A stretch of 64,000 nt of DNA from Mycobacterium paragordonae. Its GTDB lineage: Bacteria; Actinomycetota; Actinomycetes; Mycobacteriales; Mycobacteriaceae. The DNA lies in assembly GCF_003614435.1 (NCBI RefSeq), contig NZ_CP025548.1:80094-144093 (forward strand), given 5' to 3'. Of the stretch, positions 32,836 to 40,585 are shown piece after piece (the first letter of the stretch is position 1; every line of letters starts with the position of its first letter). Both the position numbers and the translations under genes were made by a program. The notes beneath the pieces were generated by a model, which was not told the DNA's origin, did not search any database, and worked only from the letters and a program-made list of their open reading frames with translations.

Positions 32836-33302
32836 CGACGCACCCCATCAAGGCGCTCACCGTCATGCAGCCCTGGGCGTGGGCAATCATGAAGGTCGGC
32901 AAGAATATCGAAAACCGCACCCCGGCATGGAAATACCGCGGCCCACTCGCCATCCACGCCGGCGGCCGCTGGTCTGAACGCGGGGGGGCCTCGCCGCTGA
33001 TCCGTGGCGCATGGAGCGACACCAGTGAGCGCCCTTTGAATCGGGGCCTGTTCGTCTGTGGCGCGATCATCGGCACGGTCGAGTTGGTCGATGTTCACCC
33101 GGACGCGGGCTGCTGCCGACCGTGGGGCGAATCGGCCTACGTCGAACACGTGAAACACAGCGGCCGCGATCGACGCCAGATTATGCACCTGGTGCTCGAG
33201 CAACCTCGGCTGCTGCCTGAGCCGATCCCATGCCGCGGAGCACTCGGCCTGTGGACCCCACCGGCTCACGTCACCGCCAAACTCACGGGCAGTGCATCGT
33301 GA
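32832..33302 (+). CDS. ASCH-domain protein
   Basis: This 156-residue protein has the ASCH/PUA-like pattern: LTVMQPWAWAIMKVGKNIENR, WKYRGPLAIHAGG, and a later GAIIGTVELVDVH. ASCH domains bind RNA or modified nucleosides; a few are N4-acetylcytidine hydrolases. It is the last well-supported gene of the long operon. Confidence 0.85.
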   Translation: MTTHPIKALTVMQPWAWAIMKVGKNIENRTPAWKYRGPLAIHAGGRWSERGGASPLIRGAWSDTSERPLNRGLFVCGAIIGTVELVDVHPDAGCCRPWGESAYVEHVKHSGRDRRQIMHLVLEQPRLLPEPIPCRGALGLWTPPAHVTAKLTGSAS

Positions 33303-33556
33303 TCGCACTGAGCGCAGAACTCATCACCGTGAAACCTTTTGGTGTTCTGTTTGCCAGTCTTCTGCAACAGACACGGGCGGCCGGACTCAGGCAAATACGC
33401 GGCCCCCCATGCCGTTTCTAACACGCTCAGGTCCATGCCCTAACTAAGTCCGAAGGGGGAGCCCTTCGCGCCGTAAGAGGCGCGACACAACGCAGTTCGC
33501 AACAACTACATCGAGGATCAGCTGTAGACAGACTTCCCCCCAGAGGGGGAACGGAG
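33303..33556. other. Spacer before rep copy 1, with a GC hairpin
   Basis: No supported gene. TTCCCCC (33534-33540) and GGGGGAA (33545-33551) form a short strong hairpin just before the annotated start of rep copy 1. A second small inverted repeat surrounds GCGCC/GGCGC near 33467-33483. Confidence 0.5.
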
Positions 33557-35029
33557 TTGTTAGCTATCACCCCGCCGGAACCGAGTAGCTCCGGAGTCTG
33601 GGAGCGAAGTTTGCCGACTTCGCTTCGCCGATCCTCTCGCGAGCGAGAGGGATTTACCGTGACAGGTACTTCTCAGGGTAAAGGCTTGCCCGGAATCGGG
33701 TCAACTCCACCTGACAATATTTCAAGTAGGAATCACTCACCGTCTCTTCGTGCTAAAAATGCGGTCGCTTTCCAATCTCACGCCGATCAGCAGCATTCCC
33801 GCTCGGGTGGGTTTCGGTGTCGGGTGGCGGTGGCTGATGCGCGGCGGGTGCAGCTGCGGGTGCAGTCGCATGCTGCCACGTTGGGGTTGGGTGGGGCGCG
33901 CAAACAGGTCCTGCTTGCGGTGCTCGAGCTGTTGTGTGGCTGGAAACGGTTGTCCGACGACCAAATTCGCCTCACCCAGCTCGTCAACCTCTGTGCCAAC
34001 CACAGCGGGCACCGCTACGACCTGAAGACCATCGGCCGCGCACTGCGCGCACTACACGCCGCCGAACTGATCACCTACGAAGCCGCCCGCGGCCGCGGCA
34101 ACCACGCCACCATCGCCATCCACACCCAATTCAGCGCCGGTATCGCCATCCTCGACCGCGACGCCAAAGGCCGCGTTATCACCACCCAAAAACACTCAAC
34201 AGCACGACAATCGGTCACCTTTTCCGCAACGCCCTATAAGGAAAAAATATCCAAGAAAAAGTACTTACCCCCTACCCCCACGGCGACTAAGCGCCCACAC
34301 ACCACCCGACCGGTCACGGTCGATGTTTCTGCACACGATGTCCGCCAGGTGCTGCACCAACTCCCCACACCCCTGAGCACATTGGCCCGCACCCAACGCT
34401 GGATGCTCGGCGCCGCGATCAAACGCCAACTCGCCCGCGGCTACCTGCCCGCCCAAATCCTGGCGATCCTGCACGCACCACTGCCCGACCACCTCGACCG
34501 CCCCTGCGGATTGGCGCTATGGCGGCTTTCCCACAACATGCCCGGGTCCGGACCTCGCCTGCTCCCCCTGCAGCAGGCCTGGGATCGCGACCACGCCAGC
34601 GCGGCCCGCACCGCCGCCCAACAGACCACCGCATCGTGGTACGGCCAGGTCCTCGCAGCCACCACCGCCGAACAGCGATTCGACGTCCTACGCGCCGATG
34701 AGCTCCACTTTGGCCGGCCCGCTACCGATGTGGCGGCCGTCTTGGCCGGCGCCGCCCGCCGCGCCCGCCGGCTGTTCCCCCAGCTCCCCCTGGCCGACGG
34801 CCTGACCCGCTGGGTCCATGAGGTCCTTGACCGCCCACCCACCACCGCCGCGCACAACCACACCCCGCCAGTGAGCTCACTAAGCCGCGACCTGCTCATC
34901 AACGCCACGATCGGCGCATCCGCATGCATCGCCTGCAACGCCCCCAACGCCACCCCCCGACCACAACTACCCCTTCGCTCCCCGGTATGCGACCACTGCT
35001 GGACCACCACCCAGAACGGCGACGCATGA
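33557..35029 (+). CDS. Probable plasmid replication protein, copy 1 (altered N-terminus)
   Basis: Of the 490 possible residues, the part from about residue 84 on is identical to copy 2 at 38668-40026. That shared part begins with a basic segment, then a winged helix (RKQVLLAVLELLCGWKRLSD ... DLKTIGRALRALHAAELITY), a Lys-rich linker, a long helical region and a CIAC/CDHC zinc-like tail. This architecture fits plasmid replication initiators, but I cannot name a family. The first about 83 residues differ from copy 2 and have poor composition, so the true start may lie further in or this copy may be 5'-fused. Confidence 0.6.
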   Translation: MLAITPPEPSSSGVWERSLPTSLRRSSREREGFTVTGTSQGKGLPGIGSTPPDNISSRNHSPSLRAKNAVAFQSHADQQHSRSGGFRCRVAVADARRVQLRVQSHAATLGLGGARKQVLLAVLELLCGWKRLSDDQIRLTQLVNLCANHSGHRYDLKTIGRALRALHAAELITYEAARGRGNHATIAIHTQFSAGIAILDRDAKGRVITTQKHSTARQSVTFSATPYKEKISKKKYLPPTPTATKRPHTTRPVTVDVSAHDVRQVLHQLPTPLSTLARTQRWMLGAAIKRQLARGYLPAQILAILHAPLPDHLDRPCGLALWRLSHNMPGSGPRLLPLQQAWDRDHASAARTAAQQTTASWYGQVLAATTAEQRFDVLRADELHFGRPATDVAAVLAGAARRARRLFPQLPLADGLTRWVHEVLDRPPTTAAHNHTPPVSSLSRDLLINATIGASACIACNAPNATPRPQLPLRSPVCDHCWTTTQNGDA

Positions 35030-35040
35030 CCAAACCCGCC
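33805..35040 (+). repeat. Direct repeat, copy 1 (1236 bp; copy 2 at 38802-40037)
   Basis: The offset between copies is a constant 4997 bases. Both ends break sharply: upstream bases differ before 33805 and 38802, and downstream bases differ after 35040 and 40037. The encoded proteins are identical throughout, so duplication or conversion is recent. Confidence 0.93.
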
Positions 35041-35149
35041 GGCTAAATCGACGGCCTGACGGCGCCCATCGCGGCGTCGCGGCGTTGCAGCAGAGGCCCC
35101 GTTGAAGTCAGAGTCGCCGACGTGCGCCGCGACCGATCGCCGTTGTCGC

Positions 35150-35196
35150 TTGCCAGGGTGATGGGACCACCTGATTGCCAGGGGGATGGGACCACC
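35150..35196. repeat. IS21-type end: two direct 22-bp repeats
   Basis: Two copies of TTGCCAGGG-K-GATGGGACCACC (35150-35171 and 35175-35196) differ at one base. Repeated sites of this kind form the ends of IS21-family elements, and the istB remnant starts just beyond. Confidence 0.75.
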
Positions 35197-35204
35197 ATGG
35201 CGCG

Positions 35205-35815
35205 TTATTGAGGATGCTTGTCGGCGGGGTTGGGGTCAAGTTGGGGTCGGGTTCGTTGGCGGTAGGACGGTCCTTCGATGACCAGGGTGTGGGCGGCGCT
35301 GGTGAGCCGGTCGATGGCTGATTGGGCCAGCAGGGTGTCGGCGGTCATGGTCAGCCATTCGGCGGGCTCCCGGTTCGACGTCACGATGGTGGTCTTGGTG
35401 CGGTGGCGTTCGACGACGATTTCGTAGAAGTCGCTGGTTTCGGTGGCGTCGAGTGGGCGGAGCGCGAAGTCGTCGATGATGAGGACGTCGATGGCGGCCA
35501 GGCGGCGGATCTCGGCGTCGACGGTGTGGTCGAGCCGTGCCGCGCGTAGCCGGGTGAATAGTTTGTCGGCGCGGCTGAACAGGACGGTGTGGCGGCGGCG
35601 AATAGCCATGTGCCCCAACGCTGTTGCCAGATGGGTCTTTCCGACGCCGACCGGCCCGAGCACGATCGCGGACTGGCCGGCGTCGAGGAATCGCAGTGAG
35701 GTCAGATCCCCGAGCAGGGTGCGGTCGTAGCGCAGGTCGTCGTGGGCGGTCCAGGTGTCGAAGCGCATGCTGGGGTCGAGTCCGGCTTTGGCCGCTCGTA
35801 GTGCCGCAGAGCGGG
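35205..35815 (-). pseudogene. istB: istB remnant (IS21-family AAA+ helper), 5'-truncated
   Basis: The leftward frame encodes the AAA+ part of IstB: VLGPVGVGKTHLATALGH (Walker A), LIIDDFALRPL (Walker B), TIVTSNREPAEW, and the C-terminal YRQR tail. The N-terminal part and the whole istA are missing; the frame breaks at about 35816 where an IS605 tnpA remnant begins. IstB helps the IstA transposase choose targets; alone it is not mobile. Confidence 0.88.
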
Positions 35816-35818
35816 TTT

Positions 35819-35992
35819 GAACTCGACCAACTCGGTGCCCAGTTCGGTGCAGGCATCGCGCATGATGTTTTCGCAGTGGGTGAGCATGGCGTCGGTGAAC
35901 ACCGGTCGCCGGTACTTCGTCACGAACACCACGTGGGCGTGCAGCAGCGACACGCTGTGCCGGGCACGGCGATAGCTCGGGGTTGTTGTCAT
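35819..35992 (-). pseudogene. tnpA: IS200/IS605 tnpA remnant (first 58 codons)
   Basis: The frame starts normally with HSVSLLHAHVVFVTKYRRPVFT and ENIMRDACTELGTELVEF, the N-terminus of Y1 transposases. It then runs into istB sequence before the HUH motif and catalytic Tyr. It is divergent from tnpB at 36015, as in the IS605 group. The element has therefore lost its left end and its transposase. Confidence 0.85.
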
Positions 35993-36014
35993 AGGCGGCC
36001 TTTACAGTCGGGGG

Positions 36015-37226
36015 ATGCAGATGCGCTACCGGTATCGCATCGAACCGACATCGGCCCAGCAGGAGATGCTGGCGCGGGTGTTCGGGTGCTGCCGGGTGGT
36101 GTTCAACGACGCGCTGAGAGTCCGCGACGAGGCGTATGGGGCTCGGGTGAAGTTGTCCGACAGCGAGATTCAGCGCTGCGTGATCACCGCGGCCAAGACC
36201 ACTACCGAGCGAGCCTGGTTGTGCGAGGTGCCGAGTGTGGCGTTGGTGCAGTCGGTCAACGACTCCCGCCGCGCCTGGCGCAATTTCTTCGACTCAACCA
36301 GTGGGAAACGTCGGGGTCGGCGGGTGGGCCGGCCGCGGTTCAAATCCCGCAAGGATCACCGGCAGTCGTTTCGGCTTACCCGCAACGGGTTCAGCCTGAA
36401 AGCCAACGGCCGGCTGTTCGTGGCCAAAGTCGGCGAGGTGCGGGTGCGCTGGTCACGCGAGCTACCCAGCACGCCGTCGTCGGTCACGATCATTCGGGAA
36501 CCCGATGGCCATTTCTACGCCAGTTTCGTTGTCGACGTTGGGGCCTCACCGCTGCCCGTGGTGGACCGGGAGGTCGGTGTGGATGTAGGGGTCGCTCGGT
36601 TGGCCACGACCGCCACCACCGATGGCCGTCGGGCCGATGTCGTCAATCCGAAGCATTTGGGTCGCAAGCTGCGGAAGCTGCGGCGGTTGGAGCGGGAGAA
36701 GTCTCGACGGCAGAAAGGATCGGCCAGCAGGGACAAGTCGCGGCGCAAGGTAGCCGTCGCGCACAACAAGGTTGCCCGTGCTCGGCGGGACTATCACCAC
36801 AAGCAGGCTTTGGCGTTGGTTCGCGAGAATCAAGTGATCCACGTCGAAGACCTCAACATCGTGGGGATGGTCAGAAACCGTCGTCTGGCACGGGCAATCA
36901 GCGATGCCGGATGGGGTCAGTTCGTGCGGATCATCGACGAGAAAGCCGACCGCTACGGCCGCACCGTGCACACCGTGTCGCGGTGGCTGGCATCGAGCAA
37001 AACCTGCTCGGACTGTGGGCACCGACTCGACGAACTGCCACTGCAGATTCGGTCGTGGACGTGCCCGAAGTGCCGAGTGGTCCACGACCGCGACCACAAC
37101 GCCGCCAAGACCATTCTCGCTGCCGGGCGGGCAGAGAGACGAAACGCCGGTGGAGCCTCGGTAAGTCCTCCCACCACTCGGGAGGCGCGGGGCGACGAAG
37201 CAGGAAGCACCCCAACAGCGGCGTAG
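36015..37226 (+). CDS. tnpB: TnpB, RNA-guided nuclease of an IS605-type element
   Basis: The 403-residue protein is complete. RuvC residues are Asp190 (GVDVGVARL), Glu279 (HVEDLNIVGM) and Asp360 (HDRDHNAAKTI), and the zinc finger is Cys331, Cys334, Cys350 and Cys353. TnpB proteins use an RNA made from the element's right end to cleave DNA next to a short adjacent motif, which keeps the element in place. With tnpA truncated, this gene could act only in trans or as a stand-alone nuclease. The right end at 37238-37268 is preserved. Confidence 0.93.
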   Translation: MQMRYRYRIEPTSAQQEMLARVFGCCRVVFNDALRVRDEAYGARVKLSDSEIQRCVITAAKTTTERAWLCEVPSVALVQSVNDSRRAWRNFFDSTSGKRRGRRVGRPRFKSRKDHRQSFRLTRNGFSLKANGRLFVAKVGEVRVRWSRELPSTPSSVTIIREPDGHFYASFVVDVGASPLPVVDREVGVDVGVARLATTATTDGRRADVVNPKHLGRKLRKLRRLEREKSRRQKGSASRDKSRRKVAVAHNKVARARRDYHHKQALALVRENQVIHVEDLNIVGMVRNRRLARAISDAGWGQFVRIIDEKADRYGRTVHTVSRWLASSKTCSDCGHRLDELPLQIRSWTCPKCRVVHDRDHNAAKTILAAGRAERRNAGGASVSPPTTREARGDEAGSTPTAA

Positions 37227-37237
37227 CCGCACGGGAA

Positions 37238-37268
37238 TCCCCGCCATTCATGGCGGGGAGCACGTCAA
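37238..37268 (+). repeat. Right-end hairpin of the IS605-type element (probable guide-RNA scaffold end)
   Basis: TCCCCGCCA (37238-37246) pairs with TGGCGGGGA (37251-37259), followed by GCACGTCAA. The same hairpin plus flank recurs as a solitary palindrome at 40091-40132. In TnpB systems the scaffold ends at the element boundary and the next bases (from about 37269) act as guide. Confidence 0.75.
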
Positions 37269-37412
37269 ATTGATGGCTCCGAGTTCTGGGAGGTGGTGGC
37301 GGCGCCACCCACTGCTGGAGCGGTTTGTCGGGAGCGAGAGATCTGGAAACTCATCAGCGAGATGTATCCGCGGCGGCGCGAGCACCGCGGGTATGTTGCC
37401 GAGTCATCACCG

Positions 37413-37985
37413 TCAAATACTTTGGTGCGGCTCGAATTCGGCTAGCGTTCCCGGCGTTGTGTACTGGCCGAGCGCGGTGCCGTAGAAAGAGATGACCTTC
37501 CATAGGTGGTCGCGGCTGTGCTCGGATTCGATGATGGCTTGCCGAAACTCTTCGTTGACGTCGATCAGGCGTTTGGTTACTGCGCGTTGGGATTCTGCGG
37601 CATGCAGGATCTCGGCGTTGGCAGCGCGCAGCAGCCGGGTGGTTTCATTGGCTGATACCAGTTCAGCTCGTAGTCGGTTGATCTCTTGTTGAAGGTCGGT
37701 GTCCCCGGGCTGTTGGTAGGGCGGGGAGCTGCGGGGTGTGGTTGCCGAGGTGAGCTGGTCTTCGTAGACGTACCAGCGGCGTTGTTTTCCGGGGCGTTCG
37801 CCGCCCTCTAGGTCGCCGGAGGCGATCATTTTCTGGATTGTGCGTCGATCACGGCGGAGTCGGCGACCGGCCTCGTTGGCGCTGATGGTTGGGCGGCCCG
37901 GCTGGGGCTGGGTCTCCAGTTCCATCCGAATTTGGGTCCTTCGCGCCTGTCTGGGTGGGGTCGGTGTGCTCTGATAGTACGCCAC
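37413..37985 (-). CDS. Helix-turn-helix protein with coiled coil, near rep
   Basis: This protein has 190 residues (MELETQ at codon 21 is an alternative start). Residues about 33-75 (TISANEAGRRLRRDRRTIQK followed by DLEGGERPGKQRRWYVYEDQL) look like an excisionase/MerR-type HTH. Residues about 95-165 form a coiled coil. It lies between the two rep copies and is read away from the second one, so it may regulate replication or plasmid maintenance. No firm family. Confidence 0.72.
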   Translation of the reverse strand: MAYYQSTPTPPRQARRTQIRMELETQPQPGRPTISANEAGRRLRRDRRTIQKMIASGDLEGGERPGKQRRWYVYEDQLTSATTPRSSPPYQQPGDTDLQQEINRLRAELVSANETTRLLRAANAEILHAAESQRAVTKRLIDVNEEFRQAIIESEHSRDHLWKVISFYGTALGQYTTPGTLAEFEPHQSI

Positions 37986-38235
37986 CTTGTGGCCGCTCTG
38001 TCCTGGGAATATGCTCGATTCTTGTTGTGTTTACTGCCTGGAATGTTCAGTATGTCCAGCAACACGCCGTCGACATCGGCAGCTTATGTTCAGAATGTCC
38101 GCTATTGTGTCCACAGGTGCTCATAGTGATGTGCATATGTGCAGGTCATTCGTGAGAAAGGGACGCCCCTTCGTGTGTCTACCCAACCACCTCCCGGCGT
38201 CACTTAGCCACCAGGAGCTGTAGAGCAGCTCTGTT

Positions 38236-38279
38236 CTCCGGCGGCGGAACCGTTATGGTTTCGCCGCCGGAGTGTTTTT
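38236..38279 (+). terminator. Rho-independent terminator
   Basis: A 16-bp stem (38236-38251 with 38257-38272, one G-T pair, core CTCCGGCGGCG / CGCCGCCGGAG) with a 5-base loop is followed by TGTTTTT. It faces right, although no well-supported plus-strand protein gene lies directly upstream. Confidence 0.85.
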
Positions 38280-38479
38280 CGGGCGTAGTGCATGCTCCTT
38301 GCTGGGTTGGCGGCGTGTCCTACCTCGTCTCCCGCCGTGCCCGTGTCACGATCCCCGGTGGGTAGACATAGAGAAGGGAGGCCCGCGTATGTATAGAGCC
38401 CACCGTGTTGTGGTGGCGCGCCGTCACGCAATCTGATTCTTTCCTCGTCGAGACATCGACTGTCTCTGAGTGATTCGTT

Positions 38480-38503
38480 AACACCTCGGTTTTAGGTGTT
38501 TTC
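38480..38503 (+). terminator. Weak terminator-like hairpin
   Basis: AACACCT (38480-38486) pairs with AGGTGTT (38494-38500), with T residues in the loop and after the stem. It may stop or attenuate a transcript entering the rep region. Confidence 0.5.
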
Positions 38504-38512
38504 ATTGTGGTG

Positions 38513-38526
38513 CACGTAATTACGTG
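38513..38526. promoter_or_regulatory. 14-bp palindrome CACGTAATTACGTG
   Basis: A perfect palindrome about 150 bases before rep copy 2, AT-rich in the centre. It could be an operator for a dimeric regulator such as the HTH protein at 37413, or an origin element. Confidence 0.45.
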
Positions 38527-38667
38527 ACACTGTTCTGCACCTTTTTAAGGCGCGGTTTCAGTTTGATTCCTTTTTATTTGGCGTGATTTCGTGCTGTCTT
38601 TTATCCGCATGGAAAGGTCTCATGCACGTACTACTACTTGGCCTGGTTCTGCGCGCCCTAAATAGGT

Positions 38668-40026
38668 GTGACAGGGGCGATTGTGTTTTGTTGCAACCGA
38701 TTACGCAATAATAGGCAACGCACCGATATTCCCGCTGTAGTCGAACCGTCGGATACTGCCGTGTCTACGCCGGCCGTGTCGGGTTTACCGCATCGCGATG
38801 GGGGTGGGTTTCGGTGTCGGGTGGCGGTGGCTGATGCGCGGCGGGTGCAGCTGCGGGTGCAGTCGCATGCTGCCACGTTGGGGTTGGGTGGGGCGCGCAA
38901 ACAGGTCCTGCTTGCGGTGCTCGAGCTGTTGTGTGGCTGGAAACGGTTGTCCGACGACCAAATTCGCCTCACCCAGCTCGTCAACCTCTGTGCCAACCAC
39001 AGCGGGCACCGCTACGACCTGAAGACCATCGGCCGCGCACTGCGCGCACTACACGCCGCCGAACTGATCACCTACGAAGCCGCCCGCGGCCGCGGCAACC
39101 ACGCCACCATCGCCATCCACACCCAATTCAGCGCCGGTATCGCCATCCTCGACCGCGACGCCAAAGGCCGCGTTATCACCACCCAAAAACACTCAACAGC
39201 ACGACAATCGGTCACCTTTTCCGCAACGCCCTATAAGGAAAAAATATCCAAGAAAAAGTACTTACCCCCTACCCCCACGGCGACTAAGCGCCCACACACC
39301 ACCCGACCGGTCACGGTCGATGTTTCTGCACACGATGTCCGCCAGGTGCTGCACCAACTCCCCACACCCCTGAGCACATTGGCCCGCACCCAACGCTGGA
39401 TGCTCGGCGCCGCGATCAAACGCCAACTCGCCCGCGGCTACCTGCCCGCCCAAATCCTGGCGATCCTGCACGCACCACTGCCCGACCACCTCGACCGCCC
39501 CTGCGGATTGGCGCTATGGCGGCTTTCCCACAACATGCCCGGGTCCGGACCTCGCCTGCTCCCCCTGCAGCAGGCCTGGGATCGCGACCACGCCAGCGCG
39601 GCCCGCACCGCCGCCCAACAGACCACCGCATCGTGGTACGGCCAGGTCCTCGCAGCCACCACCGCCGAACAGCGATTCGACGTCCTACGCGCCGATGAGC
39701 TCCACTTTGGCCGGCCCGCTACCGATGTGGCGGCCGTCTTGGCCGGCGCCGCCCGCCGCGCCCGCCGGCTGTTCCCCCAGCTCCCCCTGGCCGACGGCCT
39801 GACCCGCTGGGTCCATGAGGTCCTTGACCGCCCACCCACCACCGCCGCGCACAACCACACCCCGCCAGTGAGCTCACTAAGCCGCGACCTGCTCATCAAC
39901 GCCACGATCGGCGCATCCGCATGCATCGCCTGCAACGCCCCCAACGCCACCCCCCGACCACAACTACCCCTTCGCTCCCCGGTATGCGACCACTGCTGGA
40001 CCACCACCCAGAACGGCGACGCATGA
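38668..40026 (+). CDS. Probable plasmid replication protein, copy 2
   Basis: The open frame has 452 residues, of which those after about residue 45 are identical to copy 1. It holds the winged helix near residues 62-125, a Lys-rich stretch (YKEKISKKKYLPP), a helical C-terminal half and a closing CIACNAPN/CDHCW pair. It has a typical plasmid control region upstream, so this is the better candidate for the native gene. The start is uncertain: GTG 38668 is the first possible codon and no clear ribosome binding site was seen. Function is inferred from architecture and context. Confidence 0.65.
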   Translation: MTGAIVFCCNRLRNNRQRTDIPAVVEPSDTAVSTPAVSGLPHRDGGGFRCRVAVADARRVQLRVQSHAATLGLGGARKQVLLAVLELLCGWKRLSDDQIRLTQLVNLCANHSGHRYDLKTIGRALRALHAAELITYEAARGRGNHATIAIHTQFSAGIAILDRDAKGRVITTQKHSTARQSVTFSATPYKEKISKKKYLPPTPTATKRPHTTRPVTVDVSAHDVRQVLHQLPTPLSTLARTQRWMLGAAIKRQLARGYLPAQILAILHAPLPDHLDRPCGLALWRLSHNMPGSGPRLLPLQQAWDRDHASAARTAAQQTTASWYGQVLAATTAEQRFDVLRADELHFGRPATDVAAVLAGAARRARRLFPQLPLADGLTRWVHEVLDRPPTTAAHNHTPPVSSLSRDLLINATIGASACIACNAPNATPRPQLPLRSPVCDHCWTTTQNGDA

Positions 40027-40037
40027 CCAAACCCGCC
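38802..40037 (+). repeat. Direct repeat, copy 2
   Basis: Second copy of the 1236-bp repeat at 33805-35040. Recombination between the two would delete about 5 kb carrying the IS remnants, tnpB and the HTH gene, and leave one rep copy. Confidence 0.93.
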
Positions 40038-40090
40038 AAAACCCCATCCGGCCACGGAGAACGCAGCGACCAAGCTGAGAGCCAACACGC

Positions 40091-40132
40091 ATTGACGTGC
40101 TCCCCGCCATTCATGGCGGGGAGCACGTCAAT
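40091..40132. mobile_element. Solitary IS605-type palindrome (20-bp arms)
   Basis: ATTGACGTGCTCCCCGCCAT (40091-40110) and its exact reverse complement (40113-40132) are separated by two bases. The right arm and loop repeat the right end of the tnpB element at 37238-37268. It looks like a palindrome-associated minimal element left or spread by an IS200/IS605 transposase. Confidence 0.7.
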
Positions 40133-40240
40133 GCAGATGACGGCGTCGTGGGTGGCGCTACACAAGGGGAGGCTGTCGTGGATCGTTTGCCCACTCGCCG
40201 AGGGTTGCCCGGTAATCGCCGCGGGGTGTCCGATGATGAC

Positions 40241-40268
40241 TGGACCTCAGTCGGCATACAACTATAGA
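40241..40268 (+). promoter_or_regulatory. Probable promoter of the Tap/Tpg-like operon
   Basis: TGGACC (40241-40246) and TATAGA (40263-40268) are 16 bases apart, and GCAGGAGG follows before the ATG at 40295. Confidence 0.5.
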
Positions 40269-40294
40269 ATGAGGGTGATTGCAGGAGGTCAAGG

Positions 40295-40585
40295 ATGGTG
40301 GGCAAGAGGTCAGGCGGTGAGCGTCGCCGCTACACGCGAGGCCGAGCGGAGCGAACCGCGGTCACTGCGGACAAATCCGGTGCGCGCTGGACAATTGCCG
40401 ATGCGCGGGTGGCACTGGACTTTTCGTTGACGGTGACTGAAGCTGCGATCCAGGTGGGGCGCACGGCTTCTGCTGTTGAGAATTTGCGCAGTAAGTGGCG
40501 GCGAGGCCAGTTGGCGGCCGGCTTGGTTGACCAGTTCCTCCCCCCGCCGGCGGGTGCTGCTGGCGGAAAGGCGGAGCGGTCATGA
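40295..40585 (+). CDS. Small basic helix-turn-helix-like protein
   Basis: This 96-residue protein starts after AGGAGG. The N-terminus is very basic (KRSGGERRRYTRGRAER). Residues about 38-70 (WTIADARVALDFSLTVTEAA followed by VGRTASAVENLRSKWRRG) form an HTH like those that recognise repeated sequences. It is coupled by ATGA to the large gene that follows, so it may be its regulator or DNA-targeting partner. Confidence 0.75.
   Translation: MVGKRSGGERRRYTRGRAERTAVTADKSGARWTIADARVALDFSLTVTEAAIQVGRTASAVENLRSKWRRGQLAAGLVDQFLPPPAGAAGGKAERS

Larger units (their letters stand above)
37986..38667. other. Regulatory spacer between the HTH gene and rep copy 2
   Basis: About 680 bases with no supported protein gene. 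It contains a strong plus-strand terminator (38236-38279), a second weaker hairpin-T run (38480-38503), a 14-bp palindrome (38513-38526) and relatively AT-rich stretches near 38540-38600. This mix is typical of a replication control region. A short transcript ending at the first terminator is likely. Confidence 0.5.

Noticed and set aside
37987..38223. 78-codon plus-strand frame ending just before the terminator
   Set aside because: Unusual Cys/Met-rich composition without a ribosome binding site; a non-coding transcript is at least as likely.
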